A stretch of 7,853 nt of DNA from positions 1 through 7,853 of the forward strand of contig JAURQB010000181.1 in assembly GCA_030836365.1 (NCBI GenBank). Direction: 5' to 3'. Under the pieces are notes generated by a model. The model did not search any database and was not told where the DNA came from. It saw only the letters and a list, made by a program, of their open reading frames with translations. Positions 1 to 5,460 of this stretch are shown here, one piece after another. The DNA comes from Bdellovibrionota bacterium. GTDB taxonomy: Bacteria > Bdellovibrionota > Bacteriovoracia > Bacteriovoracales > Bacteriovoracaceae. Each line of letters starts with the position of its first letter. Position 1 is the first letter of the stretch. Made by a program: the position numbers and the translations under genes.

Positions 1-331
1 TTTAAAAAATAAAAAGATAGCGGTTGTTAAAAAGGAAAGGGGAGAGTGGTTAAGCGGTCAATATGAGCTTCCAACATTTGTTATCAAAACCAATGATCCT
101 AAATTATCTCAATACCCTAAATATGAAAAAAAAGTAAGATCTAGTTTGCCGATGATTAAAACCGGTATAACTAAATATAAAATTCAAAATTACTACAAAG
201 AAATGAGCTCCGAAAAACTAGAGAAGTTGGGAGGAGGAAAAAAACATATATATATTTCCTTGAAAGAAGCGGGAAAAAAACTTTCTACTGCAAGTTTGAA
301 AATTCTTGAGGATAAGGGCATCATTTTATAA
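1..331 (+). CDS. mutY: C-terminal part of a MutY-like A/G-specific adenine glycosylase (5' end outside window)
   Basis: The reading frame is open from base 2 to the TAA at 329-331 and gives 109 residues, with no start needed inside the window. The visible part resembles the C-terminal NUDIX-like domain of MutY, the glycosylase that removes adenine mispaired with 8-oxoguanine. It opens with a strand-loop pattern IAVVKKERGEWLSGQYELP, matching the family's 'vLl.kRp..GlwaGlwefP'. It continues with GITKYKI where MutY has its FSH-type loop ('H.FSHf.l'), and ends with LSTASLKIL, matching the usual 'lpspvrKIl' end. No Nudix box (GX5EX7REUXEE) is present, as expected for MutY rather than for an active Nudix hydrolase. 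The catalytic helix-hairpin-helix and iron-sulfur parts would lie upstream and cannot be checked. The loop residues I-T-K replace the usual F-S-H. No convincing terminator follows, although a run of nine T lies at 345-353. The alternative is another NUDIX-fold protein. Confidence 0.68.
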   Translation, partial: LKNKKIAVVKKERGEWLSGQYELPTFVIKTNDPKLSQYPKYEKKVRSSLPMIKTGITKYKIQNYYKEMSSEKLEKLGGGKKHIYISLKEAGKKLSTASLKILEDKGIIL

Positions 332-448
332 GTCTTCACAAATCTTTTTTTTTCCACAGAAACTCATTTTAAATTGTTGATAAATCTCATCTTGCGAACG
401 AAAAAATGTTTAGACTAGCCTTAAGTCACTATAAATTCGCTATATTTC

Positions 449-464
449 TGGCCCCTGTTTTGCT
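449..464 (+). promoter_or_regulatory. Candidate sigma-54 (RpoN) -24/-12 promoter for the serine hydrolase gene
   Basis: The sequence TGGCCCCTGTTTTGCT fits the sigma-54 consensus TGGCACG-N4-TTGCW with exactly 10 bases between the GG (450-451) and the GC (462-463). Only two of the specified bases differ (A to C at 453, G to C at 455), and the base before it is the preferred pyrimidine. Transcription would start near 475, leaving a leader of about 28 nt before the ATG at 503, which has a GAGGG ribosome site at 493-498. No clear sigma-70 promoter was found in the same gap. If real, expression would need an AAA+ enhancer-binding activator; no activator site could be recognised upstream. Confidence 0.5.
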
Positions 465-502
465 GAAATATTCCTTTACCGATATCAAAGTCTGAGGGAA
501 AT

Positions 503-1930
503 ATGGAACAAATTAAAAAAATATTATTATTGTTAATCACCTTCTTTCAGGGAGGACTTTCGACTTCTTATTGTATGGAGTTTTTCGAAAACAGAATGGA
601 TCTATCATTAGGCAGTGATCGAATTGATAACCATAGTATTGCCTCCAGCGATGAATTATATCAAAATTTTGAAAACGACTTGATTAGCGAATTTGGAGAT
701 GATTTATCGATTTCAGAGCAAGTTGTAAATCATCAGGTAAACGCCGTATCGGTTGCAATTATCGAGGGTGATAAAATACACCAATACCATCAATATGGCT
801 TTAGGGATAAAGGGAAAACTCTACCAGCAAATGAAAATACCACTTTTCATGTTGCTTCAATGAGTAAATTTCTAGCTGGGCTGGCCATGGCAGAAGCAGA
901 GAGGCAAGGAATTTTAGATAGTCAGAAACCGGTTAAAGATTATGCTGATATTTATTCTGGAACAACTTTAGAAAAATGGGTTTCAAAAAAGTTCAAAAAA
1001 GATGAGGTTGATTATTTAGATGATATAAACGTAGATCGCCTAATGTCTCACTCCGCAGGTCTTGATATGCACGGTATCGGATTGACCCCTGCTGGTTTAG
1101 AGAAAACAATTAAAGGAATTTTATTAGGAAACTTTTATGACTGGAATGGAGTAAAACCGATGCATGCTCCTGGTGTTGTTTATGATTATTCCGGCGGTGG
1201 CTACACCGTAGCGGAACACGTTTTAGAATTAGTTACTGGAGAAACTTATACAGATTGGGTAACGCAAAATATTTTGAATGAAGTTGGTACTAATGACTCA
1301 ACTCTAGAAACAGCTCATGATGGTATGACTAACCTTGCTCGTGGGTGCTCTCGTGGAGTTTGCGTTGGATCTGTATTGAGAACTGAGGTCAAGGCTGCGG
1401 GTGGGTTTATTGCGACTTCTTATGATTATGCAAAAATCCTTAGAATTATCATGAATGATGGACGTGAAAATAAAAGTGATCTAAAAAGAGTAATTAAGAA
1501 AAAAGTGATCGAAAAGGTTTTAACAGCATCTCATCATATTGATAGTTCTTACAATTCTTGTACCAGTTCCTCGGATTGCCCGCAAACAAAAACATTTTGC
1601 GTTATACCTTCTATCTGTCATGAAGTTTCATTCAATGAGAGTTGTTACCAAAATCAATGTGTGAAATACCTTACAGATTCCGGTGGGTGGAAATACGGAC
1701 AAGGCGTGTCGCTTTCAGGAAATATAAAGGATGATGGATATCATTCTATATTAGAGCACGGAGGTTCTCAAACTGGTTATAAGACTAAATTTTATGTAGA
1801 TCGAGAAAAGCAGGTCGGTATTGTGATTCTAGTTTCTGGCGACGATTGGAAAAAAAGAGGAGTTCAAAGAGGAGCCAACACATTAAAGGCTGAAATCTTT
1901 CAATCATTTAAAAGAAATTATTTAGATTAA
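503..1930 (+). CDS. Secreted serine hydrolase, class C beta-lactamase / PBP-like family, with Cys-rich insert
   Basis: This 475-residue protein belongs to the serine beta-lactamase-like superfamily (Pfam Beta-lactamase group: class C enzymes, D-Ala-D-Ala peptidases, EstB-type esterases). An N-terminal signal (Lys-rich start, then hydrophobic residues 7-20) suggests export; cleavage is probably near residues 20-25, and the C24 context is not a good lipobox. The nucleophile motif is S119-M-S-K122, followed by the family signature LMSHSAGL at 180-187. The second motif is Y229-S-G rather than the common Y-S-N, and the third is H419-G-G. The stretch AAGGFIATSYDYAKIL (298-313) is also typical. Between residues 353 and 386 sits an insert with six cysteines, and a further pair is at C282/C287, suggesting a disulfide-stabilised extracytoplasmic protein. 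The ATG at 503 has GAGGG 5 nt upstream. Substrate is unknown: peptidoglycan peptides, esters and beta-lactams are all possible, so it should not be called a resistance gene. Confidence 0.9.
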   Translation: MEQIKKILLLLITFFQGGLSTSYCMEFFENRMDLSLGSDRIDNHSIASSDELYQNFENDLISEFGDDLSISEQVVNHQVNAVSVAIIEGDKIHQYHQYGFRDKGKTLPANENTTFHVASMSKFLAGLAMAEAERQGILDSQKPVKDYADIYSGTTLEKWVSKKFKKDEVDYLDDINVDRLMSHSAGLDMHGIGLTPAGLEKTIKGILLGNFYDWNGVKPMHAPGVVYDYSGGGYTVAEHVLELVTGETYTDWVTQNILNEVGTNDSTLETAHDGMTNLARGCSRGVCVGSVLRTEVKAAGGFIATSYDYAKILRIIMNDGRENKSDLKRVIKKKVIEKVLTASHHIDSSYNSCTSSSDCPQTKTFCVIPSICHEVSFNESCYQNQCVKYLTDSGGWKYGQGVSLSGNIKDDGYHSILEHGGSQTGYKTKFYVDREKQVGIVILVSGDDWKKRGVQRGANTLKAEIFQSFKRNYLD

Positions 1931-1958
1931 AAAAGCATGTATATAATTTAAGCAATAC

Positions 1959-1986
1959 TTGAATTTATCATTTATAATCTTATAAA
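1959..1986 (+). promoter_or_regulatory. Candidate sigma-70 promoter for the membrane glycosyltransferase gene
   Basis: A -35 TTGAAT (1959-1964, four of six consensus bases) and a -10 TATAAA (1981-1986, five of six) are separated by 16 bp. Transcription would begin near 1993, shortly before the coding start. A second TATAAT at 1973-1978 has no -35 partner at the right distance. The region is AT-rich, so a chance match is possible. Confidence 0.4.
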
Positions 1987-2004
1987 AACAAAATCAGATA
2001 AATC

Positions 2005-3591
2005 ATGGAGGATTTTTTGAGATTCGTTTCGAAAATAGAGCTAGTTTTATTATTTCTTCTTCCCATTATATGTGTCTTTTTATTTGGGGTTTTCGGTTAT
2101 GACTTAACTGATAATTCCTATATGAGGGGATATGCCTATTCAATGCTCAATGGTAAAAAGCTTTATCAAGATCTTTTCAGTCGATTGCCGCCTGGAGGAT
2201 TCTTATTGCAAAAATGGTTCTATGGGATAGTAGGTGAATTTTACCCAATTTTTATCAATCGATTACTGTTTTATTTTAACAATGCTTTGATGTCATTATT
2301 AATGTTATTGGTTATCAAAAAACACCGATTAATGAACAAAAAAATTAACTGGACCCTGCTTTTTGTCCTACTGTATTTTATTTCGATAAATAACTACCCT
2401 GTGTCAATGGGGTACGCACATGTTTCACTTGCTCTAGGTGCGATTTCATTTTTTTTAGGCCTTTTGAATATGTTTACCACTTCAGGCGTAATACTTGGCT
2501 TGGCTTTGTGTACAAAGCAAACTTTTGCAGGGCTATTTTTTTTAATACCGATATATATTTATTTAAAAAAGCTTCACTGGAATGCTTATGTTAAATTTAT
2601 TCTTAGTGCTTTAATAACGTCTGCAGTTATTTTTTACTCTTTTCAATCTGAGTTAGTTCATTTTTACAAGATGAGCCTAAGACATACATTTGGCGCCATT
2701 TTTAGATCTGGTTTTAAAACCTATTTCCACTTTAGTAGTTTGGCTGAAGTTGCCGCAGCTTTATCAATCTTTGCATTGCTAAGATATTCGAAAATTAATA
2801 AAAATATAAGAAGACTCGCATATGCCGCCATCTTCAGCGTATTTATTTTTATGACAAAGAATTATTTTAAAAGTGGTATTTATTTTGCTCTGCACGATAC
2901 TTATAAAATATTATTTCTTTTGAGCGTTTTGTTTCTAGGTAATGACTTGCTTGGTTTTTTCAAAAAGAAAGAATTGCCTGACCTTAGAACCAGTGTTTTT
3001 TTTATTTTAGTTTTGCTATGCTGGATAAGTGGATTAAGTGACAGCGCAACAGGGCCTGTGTACTTTGCTCCATTACTAGTTATCTGTTTATATTACCTTA
3101 CGGAAAATCGTTCGGATCAAAATCAAATAATTAAAGAATTATTAATTTTTACCTCATTAATTTACGTTGCAATGAATTTAAATTCTTATAGGGATGGATC
3201 CAGGCTAAAGATGAATAAGCATCTGGGAGATATAGATCAAAGATATTCGTTTATTTATACAAATGAAAGAAAGTTTGAAAAAGTAATGGAGCTCATCAAC
3301 TTGCATAAAAAATATGGAAGAATAATTGTTCTACCTACTTTTTCAGACGCTAATTTTTTACTTCGCCAAGTTAATTGTCTACCGACTGTTTGGGATGTTG
3401 CAACTGGACTTAGTACACCAAGAGAGTCTCTCATTTTAAAAATGAAGAACTCAATTGCACAATGTTCCAAGGACCACACATTCTTAATTGAAAAAGGGGT
3501 AACTCAAAGGTTTACTCTATACACGCCAATTGTCCTAAAAACCTTTCAAAAAGTTGGTGAAACTAATTACTTTGAAATTTATCAACGGTGA
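2005..3591 (+). CDS. Polytopic membrane protein, probable GT-C fold (PMT/ArnT-like) glycosyltransferase
   Basis: The longest ATG form has 528 residues; the true start may be TTG 2017. About 11-13 hydrophobic segments run from residue 12 to residue 399 (for example 12-31, 85-104, 116-134, 197-215, 277-291, 303-320, 337-352, 358-372, 383-399), followed by a soluble C-terminal part of about 130 residues. The first large loop contains D33-L-T-D36, then G-x4-Y-x-D-L at 50-57 and LPPGGFLL at 61-68. This matches the 'D..Y...A..l..G...Y.D.....PPg' pattern of GT-C enzymes, which transfer sugars from polyprenyl-phosphate carriers to lipid or protein acceptors on the outer face of the inner membrane. 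GLALCTKQT (165-173) matches the 'G...G.a..tKq' segment of such proteins. The acidic loop residues would be the catalytic candidates. Donor and acceptor cannot be inferred. It could also be a non-catalytic relative or an uncharacterised polymerase-like membrane protein. Confidence 0.82.
   Translation: MEDFLRFVSKIELVLLFLLPIICVFLFGVFGYDLTDNSYMRGYAYSMLNGKKLYQDLFSRLPPGGFLLQKWFYGIVGEFYPIFINRLLFYFNNALMSLLMLLVIKKHRLMNKKINWTLLFVLLYFISINNYPVSMGYAHVSLALGAISFFLGLLNMFTTSGVILGLALCTKQTFAGLFFLIPIYIYLKKLHWNAYVKFILSALITSAVIFYSFQSELVHFYKMSLRHTFGAIFRSGFKTYFHFSSLAEVAAALSIFALLRYSKINKNIRRLAYAAIFSVFIFMTKNYFKSGIYFALHDTYKILFLLSVLFLGNDLLGFFKKKELPDLRTSVFFILVLLCWISGLSDSATGPVYFAPLLVICLYYLTENRSDQNQIIKELLIFTSLIYVAMNLNSYRDGSRLKMNKHLGDIDQRYSFIYTNERKFEKVMELINLHKKYGRIIVLPTFSDANFLLRQVNCLPTVWDVATGLSTPRESLILKMKNSIAQCSKDHTFLIEKGVTQRFTLYTPIVLKTFQKVGETNYFEIYQR
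2007..2011 (+). promoter_or_regulatory. Strong Shine-Dalgarno GGAGG that points to a TTG start at 2017
   Basis: GGAGG overlaps the G of the ATG at 2005-2007 and lies 5 nt before an in-frame TTG at 2017-2019. The ATG at 2005 itself has only an A/T-rich stretch upstream with no purine-rich ribosome site. On sequence alone, TTG 2017 is the better start, which would remove four residues (M-E-D-F) and leave the first membrane helix intact. Confidence 0.5.
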
Positions 3592-3600
3592 TATGAAAAA

Positions 3601-3934
3601 AGAGAGAGGGTGTAAGCCGGATCCTGTCGTGGGCCAACATTCATCTAGGGGCTAAATTACTCTAGCCCTCAAGCATCCTACCCGCTTGCTCGAACTGGCC
3701 GTTCTCAAACACAAGCCTATTTGGATTTGCACCCCTTAGAGTTTACCTGGTTTCACTACAGCAGGAATACCGAAGTATTTCCAAATGATTTAGATCACTT
3801 AGTCAGTCCCCTGTACATTCTTTCTGTTGCACTTGTCCTCACCTCGCGGTGGACGGGCATTACCCGCTAAGGCGCCATATGGTGTCCGGACTTTCCTCCC
3901 GCACCGAAGTGCCGGCGTTAGCCTCCCTCTCTCT
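3601..3934 (-). ncRNA. rnpB: RNase P RNA, type A
   Basis: The minus strand encodes the catalytic RNA that matures tRNA 5' ends. Recognisable parts, 5' to 3' on the minus strand: P1 (3934-3925) pairs perfectly over 10 bp with 3610-3601. P2 (GGCTAAC, 3923-3917) pairs with GTTGGCC (3638-3632). A small hairpin GCAC-TTCG-GTGC is at 3912-3901. The P4 5' strand motif GAGGAAAGTCCGG is at 3898-3886, and the conserved CAACAGAAAG follows near 3828. A second TTCG-capped hairpin is at 3779-3766. Then come GAAACCAGGTAAACTC, CCAAATAGG, GGGTAGGATGCTTGAG and CTAGATGAATG, all close to proteobacterial rnpB, and the P4 3' strand ACAGGATCCGGCTTAC at 3627-3612. The length is about 334 nt, a little shorter than the 377 nt of E. 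coli. Most bacteria have ACAGAA where this has ACAGGA. The 3' P1 strand runs directly into six U (3601-3596), probably the termination or processing end. Confidence 0.97.
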
Positions 3935-3942
3935 GGACATGA

Positions 3943-3971
3943 CTTATGCACCATGCAAAATCAATAGTCAA
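3943..3971 (-). promoter_or_regulatory. rnpB promoter (sigma-70 type)
   Basis: On the minus strand a -35 TTGACT (3971-3966, five of six consensus bases) and a -10 CATAAG (3948-3943, four of six) are separated by exactly 17 bp. Transcription would start about 7-9 nt further on, at 3936-3934, which coincides with the 5' end of the P1 helix of RNase P RNA. Spacing and position together make this a well supported assignment. Confidence 0.75.
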
Positions 3972-4030
3972 TCTCGGGATCAGGTGTTAAAAATATTTAG
4001 TGATTTTAATCTCTTAGAAAGGTAAAAATA

Positions 4031-5458
4031 GTGAAAATTATACTAGTTTTAATTAGCTTTATTTCATTCTCCGCAAGAGCAAATTTCAAAAAGTTAGGTA
4101 ATGAATTTCTCCTAAAAAACTCATCCGTAAAAAATTCTTTAGGTAATACATTAAAAGCTGACCAGGGGATAAAGCTCGTGGAGTCTTCCCTCGCAATGAA
4201 AGTAGATGGTGGCCTAAACTATGTTGATAATGACTCCGATGCAGCCAATGCGGTTAATTTTGCTGCTGGTAAAACAACTTCCTTGGATTTAAATTTTTCT
4301 AAAGCAACTAGTTGGGGAGGAGTTTTTTCACTGAATAATTCATTCGAGAAAGTTATTCAAGATCCATCTCGAATTATTATTTTTGGTGGTGACCCTGAAA
4401 TTCATCAGTTTAAGCAAACAATTTCTTTTTCAACTTCACTCTCACGCAACTTATTTGGTCAGGAATATAAGCTAAGTCATTATAGTTCAATTCTGAATGC
4501 GGAATACATAGATTTATTATCTCAAAATTCAGTTAATGATTTATTTATTCAGTTTTCTCAGTTCTATGCTAGAGCTGTTTTACATAAAAAATTGTATACA
4601 CTCCAACAAGAGGCATTGAGTAGAGCCAAAAAAAGATTGGCTCTTGTCAGAAGAAGAGTTAGTGATGGTATTAATCTGAAAGCGGATTTGCTCCGAGCTG
4701 AGTCTGCCAAAATTTTTCAAGAAGAGCAGTTAGATCAAGCACGACAAGACTTTAATCAATCGCTCTACTTATTATCGTCTTTGCTACACCGAAATATTTC
4801 AATAGATGAAGTTGGTGATGTGAGCAGTGTCGAGTCAGAATCTGAAGTTTTATTATCCAACATTGATCAGCTTGAAAAAAATGAATTAACAATTAATTCA
4901 AGCAAAAGGTTCTCCGATCAACAAGAGCTAGATCGTGACCTTAAAGCAAGGCAAATGTTACCAGAATTGAACTTCTCTGTTGGTTATCAAACAAATGACT
5001 TCGACCCAAGCTCCTCTGATGTATTTAAGAACGGAAATCTTAGTGGTGATAGAAATACCGTTTCACTGGGAGTAACATTCTCTTATAATATTGGCCGAGT
5101 TTCAGAGCGAGCGAATCTTGCACAGGCTGAGATTAACCATAACCAAGCACTACATCAATTGAGTGCTGCTTATGAAAATAATAAAAATCGTAAACAGATG
5201 CTTTTCGCTAATATTCAGCTATCAGGATTAAATAAGAAAAAGGCAGGTAAGCGTGTGAGTTTATCAATGTCAATCATTCAAGAATACGTAAAATTATTTT
5301 CTCTTGGACGAGTTACGTTAGATCAAGTAATTCAAGCTGAAGAAGATTTGATTAATTCCCAGCGAAGACTTGCGCAGCAATCAATTTCAAACTTTAATCA
5401 GAGACTTGAGCTTGCGGCTTTCGATTACTTTTTACCAGACTTAATTTCAGAGGATTAA
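4031..5458 (+). CDS. TolC-family outer-membrane efflux protein
   Basis: This 475-residue protein has the size and pattern of TolC/OprM-type channels, which form a beta-barrel in the outer membrane and a long alpha-helical tunnel into the periplasm. A signal peptide covers residues 1-17, with a clean A-R-A cleavage site before N18. The first helical repeat contains R209-V-S-D-G-I-N-L-K-A-D-L-L-R-A-E (209-224), matching 'r...G.....d.l.a.', followed by a long Glu/Gln-rich helix to about 250. The second repeat contains LFSLGRVTLDQVIQAEEDL (422-440), matching 'y..G..s..dvl.A...l'. Residues 310-354 (PELNFSVGYQ..., VSLGVTFSYNIG) look like barrel strands. The GTG start has AGAAAGG 8 nt upstream (4016-4022). 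It is divergent from rnpB and its stop overlaps the start region of the RND gene, so the two are one operon. No strong sigma-70 promoter was recognised upstream. Substrate is unknown. Confidence 0.9.
   Translation: MKIILVLISFISFSARANFKKLGNEFLLKNSSVKNSLGNTLKADQGIKLVESSLAMKVDGGLNYVDNDSDAANAVNFAAGKTTSLDLNFSKATSWGGVFSLNNSFEKVIQDPSRIIIFGGDPEIHQFKQTISFSTSLSRNLFGQEYKLSHYSSILNAEYIDLLSQNSVNDLFIQFSQFYARAVLHKKLYTLQQEALSRAKKRLALVRRRVSDGINLKADLLRAESAKIFQEEQLDQARQDFNQSLYLLSSLLHRNISIDEVGDVSSVESESEVLLSNIDQLEKNELTINSSKRFSDQQELDRDLKARQMLPELNFSVGYQTNDFDPSSSDVFKNGNLSGDRNTVSLGVTFSYNIGRVSERANLAQAEINHNQALHQLSAAYENNKNRKQMLFANIQLSGLNKKKAGKRVSLSMSIIQEYVKLFSLGRVTLDQVIQAEEDLINSQRRLAQQSISNFNQRLELAAFDYFLPDLISED
5449..5454 (+). 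promoter_or_regulatory. Ribosome-binding site AGAGGA inside the tolC-like gene, setting the RND start at ATG 5461
   Basis: AGAGGA lies within the last codons of the TolC-like gene. Two in-frame ATG codons follow: one at 5458-5460, overlapping the TAA stop by one base, and one at 5461-5463. The second has 6 nt of spacing to the site and the first only 3 nt, so 5461 is preferred. The overlap implies that translation of the two proteins is coupled. Confidence 0.6.
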
Positions 5459-5460
5459 TG

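Noticed and set aside
301..353. Possible intrinsic terminator after the MutY-like gene (GAGGAT...GTCTTC arms and nine T at 345-353)
   Set aside because: The arms give only six pairs including two G-U pairs, the loop is long, and about seven bases separate the stem from the T run.
413..427. Inverted repeat GACT-N7-AGTC upstream of the sigma-54-like promoter
   Set aside because: Four-base arms are too short to support an operator or activator site.
409..435. Possible sigma-70 promoter TTTAGA / TATAAA before the hydrolase gene
   Set aside because: The spacer is only 15 bp and the -35 match is weak; the -24/-12 element just downstream is a better fit.
3255..3479. Minus-strand open frame of 74 codons
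   Set aside because: It lies wholly within the glycosyltransferase-like gene, has no ribosome site or family resemblance, and is a shadow of the coding strand.
3947..3957. TGCA-CCA-TGCA inverted repeat near the rnpB -10 region
   Set aside because: The arms are self-complementary tetramers and very short, so there is no basis for calling an operator.
3985..4010. Possible promoter for the TolC-like gene (TTTAAT at 4005-4010 or TATTTA at 3994-3999)
   Set aside because: Neither has a recognisable -35 at 16-18 bp, and the region is AT-rich enough to give such hexamers by chance.
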